Assembly (NCBI RefSeq): GCF_026340975.1
Contig: NZ_JAPEOS010000003.1
Span: 558,001 to 622,000, forward strand
From: Streptomyces sp. NBC_01214
Lineage (GTDB): Bacteria > Actinomycetota > Actinomycetes > Streptomycetales > Streptomycetaceae
DNA length: 64,000 nucleotides
Direction: 5' to 3'
Positions 18,162 to 27,219 of the stretch are shown here, piece by piece. Numbering within the stretch: the stretch's first letter is position 1; every line of letters starts with the position of its first letter. The translations under genes were made by a program, and so were the position numbers. The notes beneath the pieces are model-generated. The model searched no databases. It saw only the letters and a program-made list of their open reading frames with translations, and had not been told where the DNA came from.

Positions 18162-18218
18162 GGAAGGACCTCCGGTCTGAAACGGCGAGCCGTGCTGTTG
18201 GGAGAGGCGAGCCACAGC

Positions 18219-19157
18219 TCAGGCGAAGACGGCCTTGAGGGCCCGCAGCGCCGTCAACGGGTCGGACAGCGCGTGGTAGACGGCCGGAACCTCCTTGTCG
18301 ACGCCCAGCAGTTCGTACACCGCGTGCATCGCCCCGCGGACGGAGTACTCGACGGTGAAGACGACGTCCTCGGGGATCTCGGTGAACTGGCCGAGGAAGG
18401 CGAAGTTTGTCGACCCTGAGGGGACCACCAGCGGCCGGTCGTGGATGTCACGGCGCTCGAACTGGCTGGTGATGTAAGGCATCATCACGGTCGTGACGGC
18501 AGTGGTGGCGCACACCTCGTCGGCGATGTCGTCGAAGCCGAGGTGCCCGAGCAGTTCGACGAGGATCTCCTGTCCCGTGGCCTCCGACATCTTCTTGCCG
18601 GTCAACTCGCCCGGTTCGTCCACGAACAGCCCGTACCCCCAAAGGGTGAAGACGTCCTCGGGCTGGCCGGCGAAGTGCGGCTGGTGGGGCACGACCACCG
18701 ACATCAGCCAGCGAGAGTCCTTGAACGTCATCAGCGCCCCGGTGCCAGGGGCATTGCCGGAGAACTCCTCGATCCGCTTGAGCAGCGCCGGACTGCGCAT
18801 CGTCAAGGTGAACGACTCCCACTTGGCCTCGTCGACGTTGCCGTTGAAGGCCCCGGGCCGACCGAAGTCCGGAGCCTTGCGGGCCAGCGTCTCCCACAGG
18901 TTCCAGGCCCCGTCGCGCTTGTCGCGGACCAGCTCGGGGACGGTGTCGTCGCCTCCGTAGCGGGCGTCCGCGGTCATGGAGCCGATGGTGATGAACGCGT
19001 AGTCCCGCGGCCCGATTCCGTACGATCCCGCTGTGCCGTCCCGTTCGAAGAGGATGCGCTCGGCCCGGCGCTCGCCGGCCTCGCCGACGGCGAACTCCAC
19101 GTCGGTGACTCGGATTCCGTGCTCGATACGGACTCCGGAAGGGTGCAGCGGGCTCAC
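18219..19157 (-). pseudogene. C-terminal half of oleate hydratase (MCRA family)
   Basis: Oleate hydratase adds water to the cis-9 double bond of unsaturated fatty acids using FAD; the family has about 550-590 residues. Only about 312 residues remain, matching the C-terminal half (FITIGSMTADARYGG; GYGLFVDEPGELTGKKMSEATGQEIL; FLGQFTEIPEDVVFTVEYSVRGAMHAVYELL is the classic end region). The N-terminal dinucleotide-binding domain is absent. Upstream DNA on this strand is instead a DevR-type promoter region with two tandem boxes. A GTG at 19157 could start a truncated product. Without the FAD-binding N terminus, activity is unlikely. Confidence 0.8.
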
Positions 19158-19159
19158 AG

Positions 19160-19193
19160 GGGCCTGTCGGCCCTCTCTCGGCCAACAGGGCCC
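19160..19193 (-). promoter_or_regulatory. Tandem DevR/OsdR-like boxes, 20-bp spacing
   Basis: GGGCCTGTCGGCCC (19160-19173) and GGCCAACAGGGCCC (19180-19193) start 20 bp apart. They directly abut the truncated oleate hydratase reading frame and could drive it and the USP gene beyond. Confidence 0.55.
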
Positions 19194-19274
19194 TCACAGC
19201 GGCGAGAGCGAACCTTCCGGCCCCCGGCACTCTGCCCCTGCTTCCGAGATCGACGGTGAACCGCGCGGCTCTGA

Positions 19275-19345
19275 GGGACCATTGGCGGCGCGGCGTAGCC
19301 CGTTCGCCCTCATGGCCCGCGCCCTCCGTGCGGGGACATTGGCCC
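19275..19345 (+). promoter_or_regulatory. DevR/OsdR-like boxes upstream of doxX
   Basis: GGGACCATTGGCGG (19275-19288) and GGGGACATTGGCCC (19332-19345) lie upstream of the DoxX gene, the second ending 45 bp before its ATG. Each deviates from the pattern in one half. Confidence 0.45.
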
Positions 19346-19390
19346 TGGGGGCACGCACAGGGCCTGCCCATGAGGAAAGGTTCCTACGAC

Positions 19391-20023
19391 ATGGCTCTCC
19401 ACCAGCACCAGCGCCAGCACCGTCAGCCGGGAATGCGCTTCGCCCGGTGGCGCAAGGCCACCTCGGCCACAGCGCCCGGTACCGCGGCTGATGAACTCAC
19501 CACGCCTCTGACCGTCGCGCGCGTCGCGGCAGCGACCCGGCTGCTGACCGCGTTCACGTTCCTCTGGGCTTTCGGCGACAAGACGTTCGGCTGGGGATAC
19601 GCGACCCCGGCGGGCAAAGGATGGATCGATGGCGGGTCTCCGACCAAGGGTTTCCTGAGCCACGTCTCCGCCGGGCCGCTGGAGGCGACGTTCCACTCCT
19701 GGGCCGGGGCGGCCTGGGCCGACTGGACCTTCATGCTGGGACTGCTCGGCATCGGTATCGCCTTGGCTAGCGGCGTCGCCCTACGCGTCGCGGCTGCTGC
19801 GGGCACCACGATGATGGCGCTCATGTGGGCCGCCGAGTGGCCCCCTGCCAGGCACCTATCGGACGGCAGCCTCAGCATGTCCACGAATCCGTTGGTGGAC
19901 TATCACGTCCTGTACGCGGCGGTCCTGGTGACCCTCGCGGCGATCGGAGCCGGACGCACCTGGGGTCTGGGCAGCCTCTGGCAGAGCCTGCCCCTTGTCC
20001 GCGGCAAGCGCTGGCTCGTTTGA
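19391..20023 (+). CDS. DoxX-family membrane protein
   Basis: This 210-residue protein resembles the DoxX/thiosulfate:quinone oxidoreductase small-subunit family. It has about four hydrophobic segments (RLLTAFTFLWAFGDKTFGWG; FMLGLLGIGIALASG; VAAAAGTTMMALMWAAEW; VLYAAVLVTLAAIGAG) and a periplasmic-type loop with GWIDGGSPTKGFL. The N-terminal ~45 residues are basic and soluble. ATG 19391 follows AGGAAAGG. DoxX proteins act at the membrane in redox or quinone-linked stress; the substrate here is unknown. A strong terminator follows it. Confidence 0.88.
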   Translation: MALHQHQRQHRQPGMRFARWRKATSATAPGTAADELTTPLTVARVAAATRLLTAFTFLWAFGDKTFGWGYATPAGKGWIDGGSPTKGFLSHVSAGPLEATFHSWAGAAWADWTFMLGLLGIGIALASGVALRVAAAAGTTMMALMWAAEWPPARHLSDGSLSMSTNPLVDYHVLYAAVLVTLAAIGAGRTWGLGSLWQSLPLVRGKRWLV

Positions 20024-20036
20024 CGACGCCGGAGGA

Positions 20037-20074
20037 CGGTCCGGGGCCGCCGCGGCAGTGGCGGCCCCGGACCG
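20037..20074 (+). terminator. Rho-independent-type hairpin after doxX
   Basis: A 14-bp perfect stem (GGTCCGGGGCCGCC with GGCGGCCCCGGACC) and 8-nt loop lie 14 bp after the DoxX stop. This marks the right edge of the dormancy island. Confidence 0.8.
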
Positions 20075-20275
20075 CCTGTACTGAGTCGGACGGCACCGTC
20101 GGTGCTGCCCGGAGCCTCGTCGCGGCCGACCTGTCTGCCTGGCGCACCCCGCCTGGCCTACCGTGTGACCCACGGATGCATCCGTCATCTTCCGGGAGCG
20201 GTCGCTCGTGTCGTTGGTCGGTCGCCAACCTGTTCTCGATGGCACCCCATGTGGAGCGCTTGACCTACGAAGGCA

Positions 20276-20650
20276 TCACGCGGCCAAACCGACGTCGAGG
20301 ATCTTGGCGGCTTTGCCGATGGAGCCGGGTATGAGGTGGCGGTAGATCTTGAAGGTGATGTCGAGGCTCTTGTGGCCCATCCATTCGGCGACATCGGTGA
20401 TGGGGATGCCGTTGCTGAGGCAGTTCGAGGCGAAGAAGTGGCGGAGGCTGTAGAACACCATGCCGTCCGGGACGTCGACCTCGTCGGCGTGCTTGATGCG
20501 CTGCCACTGGTTCTGGAGGTAGTACGCCAGGTATGGCTTGGTCGGGTCCATGGGGTGGCGGAGGAGGTAACCGTCGACCGTGCCGTGCTTGTCGGCGTAC
20601 CACTCGATCGTCTCCCGGACGAGGGCCGGCAGGCGGACGTCACAGGGGGA
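20276..20650 (-). pseudogene. Tyrosine recombinase (integrase) C-terminal remnant
   Basis: About 120 residues match the catalytic C terminus of a phage/ICE-type integrase: VFYSLRHFFASN with the Arg, MGHKSLDITFKIYRH with the downstream His and the Tyr nucleophile in KIYRH. The N-terminal and core-binding domains are missing; the similarity ends about where the divergent PadR gene begins. The remnant marks a former integrative element at the boundary between the dormancy island and the IS-rich region. Confidence 0.75.
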
Positions 20651-20660
20651 GAGGGGTTCA

Positions 20661-20978
20661 GTGGCTAAGCTGCGGACGGAGATGCTCAAGGGCACGCTCG
20701 AGGGCATCATCCTCGCGTCCCTGTACGGCTACGAGATCACGGCACGGCTGCGGGAGCAGGGCTTCTCGGACATCGCCGAAGGAACCGTCTGCGCGCTGCT
20801 CATCAGGATGGAGAAGCGCGGTCTCGTCGACGTGGAGAAGGCCCCCTCCAAGAAGGAGCCGCCCCGCAAGGTGCACTTCCTCAACGCTCAAGGGCGGGAG
20901 TACCTCGAAGAGTTCTGGAGGACATGGAGCTTCCTCGCGGAACGATTGGACCAGCTCCGCGAACGGGGAGACGAGTGA
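20661..20978 (+). CDS. PadR-family transcriptional regulator
   Basis: This 105-residue winged-helix regulator has the PadR core (LKGTLEGIILASLYGYEITARL, then DIAEGTVCALLIRMEKRGLVDVE) and a C-terminal dimer helix (EFWRTWSFLAERLDQL). The GTG at 20661 is preceded by a GGGGGAGAGGGG purine run; upstream codons lie in the integrase remnant. It overlaps or abuts the following DUF1048 gene (GTGA), the usual PadR partner, so it probably controls that pair. Confidence 0.9.
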   Translation: MAKLRTEMLKGTLEGIILASLYGYEITARLREQGFSDIAEGTVCALLIRMEKRGLVDVEKAPSKKEPPRKVHFLNAQGREYLEEFWRTWSFLAERLDQLRERGDE

Positions 20979-20980
20979 CC

Positions 20981-21514
20981 ATGTCCGATGGCGAAAAGAC
21001 CGGCTTCATAGCGAAGATGACCGGGCCCAAGAAGCGCTGGAGGGCGTACAAGTCCCGCGTCAAGGAGCTTCCCGAGAACTACCGCACGGTGGTCGAGGCG
21101 ATCGAGCGGTACCGGATGCACTTCGTGCACAGCAACGCCTCGACCTTCGAAGACCTCGCTGACCTGTTCGAGCAGGCGGCGGTGGACGGAACCCCGATCC
21201 GCGAGATCGTCGGGGAGGACCCGGCGGAGTTCGCCGAGGCGTTCGCTCAGAACTACACCGAGGGCGGCTACGTCCCCGCCCGCGCACGGAAGCAGCTGAC
21301 CGACGACATCGAGCGCGCCGCCGGTGCCCAGACCGGACCCGAACGACAAGACGGTCTGATCGCACCTCAACACAACGCACTGCCCAGGGGCCGAGCACTG
21401 CATTCATCGCCTCTCTGCACAGCGCGGCCGGCGGGGTCATGCCCCGCCGGCCGTCTCTCGCCGCATGCCCGCGGCACCGTCGCAACTGACCACTGCGTAC
21501 AAGGAGATTCATGA
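20981..21514 (+). CDS. DUF1048-family protein with a foreign C-terminal tail
   Basis: Residues 1-115 match DUF1048 (KKRWRAYKSRVKELPENYRTVVEAIERY; FEDLADLFEQAAVDG; EDPAEFAEAFAQNY), small helical proteins encoded next to PadR regulators. The normal family length is about 115-125 residues. Here the frame runs to 177 through a strong terminator hairpin at 21426-21452, so the tail is probably not native and a stop has been lost by frameshift near 21320. GTG 20975 is an alternative start that would overlap the padR stop. Confidence 0.75.
   Translation: MSDGEKTGFIAKMTGPKKRWRAYKSRVKELPENYRTVVEAIERYRMHFVHSNASTFEDLADLFEQAAVDGTPIREIVGEDPAEFAEAFAQNYTEGGYVPARARKQLTDDIERAAGAQTGPERQDGLIAPQHNALPRGRALHSSPLCTARPAGSCPAGRLSPHARGTVATDHCVQGDS
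21426..21452 (+). terminator. Terminator hairpin downstream of DUF1048
   Basis: GGCCGGCGGGG and CCCCGCCGGCC form an 11-bp perfect stem with a 5-nt loop. It lies inside the extended DUF1048 frame, which supports that frame being artificially long. Confidence 0.7.
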
Positions 21515-22748
21515 TGGGAAACGGCAGCAACGGACTGTCCGAAGCAGGTCTGCGCCGCCTGCGCGAGGTGCTGGAAGCGCATGTCGAGTCCAGGAAGATC
21601 CCCGGACTCGTCGCGCTGGTCGGCCGGGGCGGGGAGCCCATGTCGAGGCGATCGGGACGATGCGCCATGACGGGGGAGCGCCGATGCGCGGGGACAGCAT
21701 CTTCCGGATGGCCTCGACGACCAAACCCGTCGCGGTCGCCGCGACCATGGTGCTGCTGGACAAGTGCCGACTGCGGCTTGACGAATCGATAGACCAATGG
21801 CTGCCGGAACTGGCCGACAGGTGGGTGCTCAAGCGGCCCGACAGTCCGCTGGACGACACCGTGCCGGCCCGGCGTCCGATCACCGTACGGGACCTGCTCT
21901 CCTCCACCCGCGGGCTCGGGCTGGACATGACGGCGACGGGCTCCCCGATGATGACCGCGTACTTCGAGCGGAAGGTTTACGGCGAGAACGGATGGATGTT
22001 GCCCGCGGTGGAGCCGGACGAGTGGATGCGCCGCCTCGGTACGCTTCCGCTCATGTACCAGCCCGGGGAGCGGTGGCTGTACAACGTCAGTGACGACGTG
22101 CTCGGCGTGCTGGTGGCCAGGGTCACCGGCCAGTCGTTCGAAGCGTTCCTGCGAGAGTGCATCTTCGATCCGCTGGGCATGAAGGACACCGGCGTCCACG
22201 TACCCGCCGACAAGATCGACCGGCTGCCGCCCCTGTACGCCCCCGACCCGCAGATCGGGGAGTTCACCGTGGAGGACCCGGCCGAGGGAGGGCACCACAG
22301 CAAGCCTCTGGCGTTCCAGTCGGGCGGCGGCGGACTCGACTCCACCGTCGACGACTACCACTCCTACTTCCGGATGCTGCTCAGCCACGGGATGCACGGC
22401 ACCGAGCGGATCCTGTCCCGGCCCGCCGTCGAGCTGATGACCACCAACCGCCTCACGACCGAGCAGCAGGCCGCCCTGCAGGCATGGGCCCGCAGCATCG
22501 TCCATCTGTCACACGGTCAGGGTCAGACCGGAGGCTGGGGTTTCGGGATGACGGTGCGCACCTACCGGGGCGACTACGCGCCCATCGGCCAGTACGGCTG
22601 GGACGGTGGAGCCGGCACCACGACGTACGCCGACCCCCACAACCAGTTCGTCGGCATTCTGCTCACCCAGACCGGGATGTCCACACCGGACTCGGCGCGG
22701 GCCATGCAGGACTTCTGGACCACCCTCTACCAAGCAATCGATGACTGA
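21511..22748 (+). pseudogene. Serine beta-lactamase/D-Ala-D-Ala carboxypeptidase-like hydrolase, frameshifted
   Basis: This is a class C beta-lactamase-fold serine hydrolase with the SxxK nucleophile motif STTK (in MASTTKPVAVA), a Tyr motif (YNVSDD) and a conserved GGGGLDSTVDDY segment. Translation starts well (AAGGAG before ATG 21511, MMGNGSNGLSEAGLRR). The frame changes near 21637: VALVGRGGE continues in the other frame as AHVEAIGTM, consistent with one missing G in GGGGAGCCC. The remaining ~370 codons are open. It may be a real frameshift or a sequencing error; repaired length would be about 412 residues. Confidence 0.75.
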
Positions 22749-22892
22749 CGGTGAAAGTGGAGACATGGGTCACTCGGGTCAAGGTGCGGGAGGGGCGAAT
22801 TCCCCCGATCGCGTCACTGGCGGGGGCCCTGATGCCGACTAATGCTGATTTTAAGGGACTCGCAACGCTCTGACCTGCGAAAATGTTGTGCG

Positions 22893-23063
22893 ATCCAATG
22901 GTTCTGGAACTGGATCGGACGGTCCCAAGAGGATATCGCACAGGCCCGCGAGGACTGGATGCATGGGACGAGATTCGGCGAGGTGAAGGGGTATGACGGC
23001 CTTCCGCTTCCGGCTCCTGACCTGCCCCCGACCCACCTCAAAGCCCGCGGCCGAGTGCGCTGA
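22893..23063 (+). pseudogene. Pirin-family C-terminal remnant
   Basis: The last ~56 codons read IGRSQEDIAQAREDWMHG then RFGEVKGYDGLPLPAPDLPP, which looks like the C-terminal signature of bacterial pirins as I recall it. The N-terminal cupin part is absent. The upstream 150 bp carry no gene. Confidence 0.55.
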
Positions 23064-23507
23064 CCTGCGATAACTGGAGAGAGGCGGTCCCGCTGGGCGC
23101 GGGTTGTGCGCCCTTCCGGTTGTTGAAGGCTCGGTGCTTCCGATCGCGCCTCGCGCTTGCCCTTCGATGGTGCGGGGCCTTCCCCCTCTGTGGGCGTCCG
23201 TGGGTGGGCGTGTGTCTACGAATGCTGACCCAATGCTGACTTTTCTGACGCTGCGTCAGGTGAGGGTTCGGGCAGGTGGAGACGTCGAATCGACCTCGTC
23301 GGCGATCGGCGCTTGCCTGGAAGTTGTTCCCGGCTGCGTGCCGGTCGGGTTGCCCACTGCGCTTCGCAAGGGCCGGACCGAGAGTCTGATCGCCGGGGTG
23401 CCACCGCTTGTAGGAAGCGGACAACACCTGCAGCGGTCGTCGCAGCGGCGTCCGCCGTGCAGTCTCAGCGGACCGTCACGCTGCCCCGCTGGACGAAGGG
23501 CCCGCTC
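23064..23507. other. Region without a supported gene left of the composite element
   Basis: About 440 bp between the pirin remnant and the left IS end. I see only short unrelated reading frames and a repeated AATGCTGAC word (also near 22840). It is likely debris of earlier insertions. Confidence 0.4.
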
Positions 23508-25092
23508 AGCTTTGTGTTTAACCTCGCCGGGTCACCTGACCTGCTGATCTTGGCTTCTTCCTGAGACAGCAGGACGGCCGTTCTTCACGCTTCGAGGTGT
23601 CGAGCAACGTCGCGTGAAGGAACGGCCGCTGTGAAGAGTCTGGCTTCTGCAGGTCCCGCTGACGCCGCGCTGAGCGTGCTGTCCCACTTTCGTGTCGAGT
23701 TCTACGACTGCCTCTACAAGCGGGCGGATGCGCTTTTCGAGCTCACCGACGCGGTGCTGTGCGCCGATGGTCCGGTGACGTCGCTGGCCGAGCTCACGCT
23801 GACGGCCGAGCACCGGCGCGGGCACGGGGCGATGTACGACGCGGTCAACCACGGCTGGCTGGAACCGCGCCGCCTGCGCAGGCTCCTTGCCTCTACACCG
23901 CTGCCGCGGGCCGCCGACGGGCGGATCGTCCTCGCGGTGGATGTGAGCAACTGGCTGCGTCCCGACGCTCCGACCAGCCCGGACCTGCTGTTCTGCCATG
24001 TCTACGGGCGGGGCCGCAGTGCCGACCAGATGATCCCCGGCTGGCCCTACTCCTTCGTCGCCGCGCTGGAGACCGGGCGGACATCGTGGACCGCCGTGCT
24101 GGACGCGATCCGGCTGGGACCCGCCGACGACGCCACGGCGGTGACCGCCGCCCAGCTCCGCAACGTCTTCACCCGGCTCCTGCGGGCCGGCCAGTGGAAG
24201 CCTGGTGACCAGGACATTCTCATCGTCATGGACTCCGGCTACGACGTCACCCGCCTCGCCTACGTCCTGGCGGATCTTCCCGTCGAGCTGGTCGGCCGTC
24301 TGCGTTCGGACCGGGTGATGCTCCGTGACGCCGGCCCGCGCCGTTCCACTCCGCGCGGCGGGCAGCCCCGCAAGCACGGTGGTGTCCTCACCTTCGCCAA
24401 GCCCGAGTCCTGGCACACCCCCGACCAGGCCACTACGTGCGGCACCACCCGCTACGGCACGGCCGAGGCCCTCGCCTGGAACGGGATGCACCCGCGTCTG
24501 ACGGCGCGCGGCCCGTGGCTCGATCACTGCGATGAACTCCCTTTGATCCACGGCACGTTGATCCGGCTGAAGGTCGAGCATCTGCCCGGCGACCGCGACC
24601 CGAAACCGGTCTGGCTGTGGTCCTCCAAGACCGGGATGACCGGCGCGGACGTCGACCTGCGCTGGCAGGCATTCCTGCGCAGATTCGACCTGGAACACAC
24701 CTTCCGGCTCTTCAAGCAGACCCTCGGCTGGACCGTCCCCAAGGTCCGGGATCCCCACACCGCCGACCTGTGGACCTGGCTGATCATCGCCGCCCACACC
24801 CAACTCCGCCTCGCCCGCCCCCTCGCCGAGGACCTCCGCCGCCCCTGGGAACGTCCCGCCGAGCCACGACGGCTCACCCCCGCCCGGGTCCGCCGCGGGT
24901 TCCGCCACCTCCGCGCGAAGACCGCCCGTCCCACCGGCGCGCCACAACCCTCCGGTCCCGGTCCCGGACGCCCACCCGGCTCCAGAAACCGCAGGCCAGC
25001 ACCACGCTACGAACCCGGGAAGACCGTAAAACGAGCCGAAACCCTCACCGAACACGTCCGCCTGAAACAGCAGCGAGGTTAAACACCAAGTT
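23508..25092 (+). mobile_element. Insertion sequence, left copy
   Basis: 1,585 bp with imperfect terminal inverted repeats: AGCTTTGTGTTTAACCTCG on the left and, in reverse complement, AACTTGGTGTTTAACCTCG on the right. Both copies also share the 12 bases GAGAAGCCGTAT just outside the right repeat, which may be part of the element or a preferred target. Confidence 0.8.
23631..25082 (+). CDS. IS4-superfamily DDE transposase (left copy)
   Basis: This 483-residue transposase has an RNase H-like core: VLAVDVSNWLRPD (first Asp), LIVMDSGYDVTRL (second Asp) and the IS4-type R-x3-E-x6-K signature in RRFDLEHTFRLFKQ (catalytic Glu). The C terminus is Arg/Pro-rich. It fills the IS between its inverted repeats. 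The protein is identical to the copy at 31394-32845, so duplication is recent. Confidence 0.92.
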   Translation: MKSLASAGPADAALSVLSHFRVEFYDCLYKRADALFELTDAVLCADGPVTSLAELTLTAEHRRGHGAMYDAVNHGWLEPRRLRRLLASTPLPRAADGRIVLAVDVSNWLRPDAPTSPDLLFCHVYGRGRSADQMIPGWPYSFVAALETGRTSWTAVLDAIRLGPADDATAVTAAQLRNVFTRLLRAGQWKPGDQDILIVMDSGYDVTRLAYVLADLPVELVGRLRSDRVMLRDAGPRRSTPRGGQPRKHGGVLTFAKPESWHTPDQATTCGTTRYGTAEALAWNGMHPRLTARGPWLDHCDELPLIHGTLIRLKVEHLPGDRDPKPVWLWSSKTGMTGADVDLRWQAFLRRFDLEHTFRLFKQTLGWTVPKVRDPHTADLWTWLIIAAHTQLRLARPLAEDLRRPWERPAEPRRLTPARVRRGFRHLRAKTARPTGAPQPSGPGPGRPPGSRNRRPAPRYEPGKTVKRAETLTEHVRLKQQRG

Positions 25093-25205
25093 GAGAAGCC
25101 GTATTCATACCGATCATCGAGTGTGGTGATCGAACGGGTTTCCTGATCGGGTGATCTCGGGATGGTCGGCGCATGAGAGCAGGGCCTCTTGGTAGCTCGG
25201 AGGTG

Positions 25206-26873
25206 TTAACCTCGATCTTTCGTGACGGTCCGTCGGCTTCTTCGGCGGGCCGTTTCGGTTGTTCGGGTCGGTGGCGGGCACGCTGATGGCCCGGCTGTCG
25301 CGTCGGGTGGGCGCCGGATTCCACGGCTCCGGTCGGGGTGATGCTGCTCGCAGGGACGGGAACGTGCTGGTCAGTCGGGGTTTGGGAGAGCTTCGAGCCG
25401 CGCCAGCGCGTCGGTGATCACGTCGGTCCAGGGCCAGTGGCGTGCGAACCTCAGGTGCCGGCGGCGGGCGGTCGTGACGATCTGGGCGGCGGCGGAGAGA
25501 AGGCGGAACCGGAGACGGCGGGGCTCCCACCTGCGGATTTCGCCGGTCAGAGCGAGCATCGGCATCCAGGCCAGCAGGTCCAGGGCGAGCTGGACGATCT
25601 CCAGCCAGATCTGGTTCTGTGCGGTGTCGTGCAGGGGCAGGTTGCGCAGGCCGGTGGCCCGCGCGGCCCGAATGCGGTCCTCGGCTCGCGCTCGCTGGCG
25701 GTGCCGCAGCTCCAGTGCCGCGATCGGCATGTCGGTGGTGTTGGTGGCGAAGCAGGTCAGCCGCAGTCCGTCAGCGTCGGTGATGCGCAACTGGGCGCCG
25801 GGATGGGGCCGTTCCTTGCGGACGATCAGCCGCATTCCCTTCGGCCAGCCCTTGAGGCAGTCGCCGGTGATCTCGGCGACCCAGGCCCCGTCCCGGATCT
25901 CGCCGCCGGGCTCGATCGCTGCCGTCCAGGCCGGGGCGGGGACCTTGAGTACGGCCTGGTGGATCTGTTCGGTGAGGGTCATGCCGACCGAGTACGACAG
26001 CCACCGTCCGCGCTGGGCGAGCCAGGCGACGAACTCGTGGGTGCCGCCGCCGGAGTCGGTACGGATCAGCGTCCGGCGTCCGCGCCGGTACTTCTTCGGC
26101 AGTTGCGCCAAGGCGAGCCCAGCCGTGGTGATGTGGTCGGCGGCGGTGTTACTGCCTGCGTTGCCCGGTCTGAGCAGGCTGGCGACCGGCTCACCGCTCC
26201 CGCCGCTTCCGTGATCGACGAAGCCCATCAGGGGGTGGTGTCCGAAGGTCTTCTTCCAGGTCGCGGTGGCGTCCTGCTTCTCGGAGTGGGCCAGCACGAG
26301 CACCCCGTCCAGGTCCACGATCACCTGCCCCGCGGCATCCGGCGCCGCAGCGCCGGCCAGCTTCCAGACGCGCTCACGCGCTTCGGCCCGAGCGGCCCTT
26401 ATAGCGGACAGGGCCTTCGGCCCGGCTGCGGCGAGGGCGTCGACGAGCCGGGAGACCGTCGGGTCGGAGGCCACCGGCCCGAACACGCCGGGCTCGGCCC
26501 GCAGCGTCCCGACATCCGCGAGGCAGTCCCCGCCCAGCGCGACCGCGAGGGCCACGTCCAGCAGGATCTTGCCCGGATCGTGCACCGCCCGCGGCCGTCG
26601 CCACGGCGCGAGCGCCGCCGATATCGCCTGGTCCAGCCCGGCCTTGCGGACCGTCTCGACCAGCAGCACGGCCCCGGCCTGTGACACCACCCCACGGCCA
26701 CCGCCCTCGATGCGGACGCGTGGGTAGGACCCGATACGCTTCTTCACCTGGGAAGTGCCTCCGGCGGTGGCAGGAACAAGGACCTCGACAATCCTCATTC
26801 TTGCTGGTCAGAGGCACTTCTCGCTTACCTGACCACCCGTCGGACAGCCCGCTTCATGAAAGCGCGAGGTTAA
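25206..26873 (-). mobile_element. IS1380-family insertion sequence
   Basis: A 1,668-bp element with inverted repeats TTAACCTCGATCTTTCGTGA on the left and TTAACCTCGCGCTTTCATGA as reverse complement on the right. The size and single transposase gene are typical of the family. It is inserted in the IS5-like remnant. Confidence 0.85.
25371..26798 (-). CDS. IS1380-family transposase
   Basis: This 475-residue DDE transposase has features of the IS1380 group: GKILLDVALAVALGGDCLADV near residue 75, VIVDLDGVLVLAHSEK (first Asp), TLIRTDSGGGTHEFVAWL (second Asp) and a C-terminal helical region ending near IVQLALDLLAWMPMLAL. The frame is intact, so the element may be active. A start at the GTG before KKRIGSYPRV would shorten it by about 17 residues. 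Confidence 0.92.
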   Translation of the reverse strand: MRIVEVLVPATAGGTSQVKKRIGSYPRVRIEGGGRGVVSQAGAVLLVETVRKAGLDQAISAALAPWRRPRAVHDPGKILLDVALAVALGGDCLADVGTLRAEPGVFGPVASDPTVSRLVDALAAAGPKALSAIRAARAEARERVWKLAGAAAPDAAGQVIVDLDGVLVLAHSEKQDATATWKKTFGHHPLMGFVDHGSGGSGEPVASLLRPGNAGSNTAADHITTAGLALAQLPKKYRRGRRTLIRTDSGGGTHEFVAWLAQRGRWLSYSVGMTLTEQIHQAVLKVPAPAWTAAIEPGGEIRDGAWVAEITGDCLKGWPKGMRLIVRKERPHPGAQLRITDADGLRLTCFATNTTDMPIAALELRHRQRARAEDRIRAARATGLRNLPLHDTAQNQIWLEIVQLALDLLAWMPMLALTGEIRRWEPRRLRFRLLSAAAQIVTTARRRHLRFARHWPWTDVITDALARLEALPNPD

Positions 26874-27219
26874 GTCCAACCGAGTGCCCAGGAGACCCTG
26901 TTGTCACAGTTGCACGCGCTCCTGGCTGTGTCGTTCAACTTGCTAGCCGTGTCGTGCGATTGCCTCGCCCATGTGTACGGGAGAGCGGCGGACCAGCCGA
27001 CTGGCAGCGGGTGTACCCGTCCGACATGACGGACGCGGAATGGGCGGCGGTGCGGTCGCAGCTGCCGGTGCCAGCCTGCTGGAGGGCAAGGGCGGTAAGC
27101 CGAGGGCCACTGCCACCGGCCGATGATTCGGCCCCTTCGCGAGCACGGGCCGGAGCTGTTTGCGGTAGACCGCGTCCGTGGTGGCCTGACTGCTGTGGGC
27201 GACCACGGACGCTGACCCG

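Larger units (their letters stand above)
25133..27190 (+). mobile_element. IS5-like remnant split by an IS1380-family insertion
   Basis: The sequence at 25133-25205 (with CAGGGCCTCTTGGTAGCTCG) matches the left end of the IS5-like copy at 29741. The sequence at 26874-27130 matches the continuation of that copy (CCTGTTGT, then TCGTGCGATTG, then ACATGACGGACGCGGA). The IS1380-type element sits exactly between them. The transposase is cut after about 60 codons and is dead. Confidence 0.7.

Noticed and set aside
23508..25104. CRISPR or other repeat array suggested by the repeated GTTTAACCTCG words
   Set aside because: They are the inverted repeats of the IS copies and of the IS1380 element, not spaced repeats.
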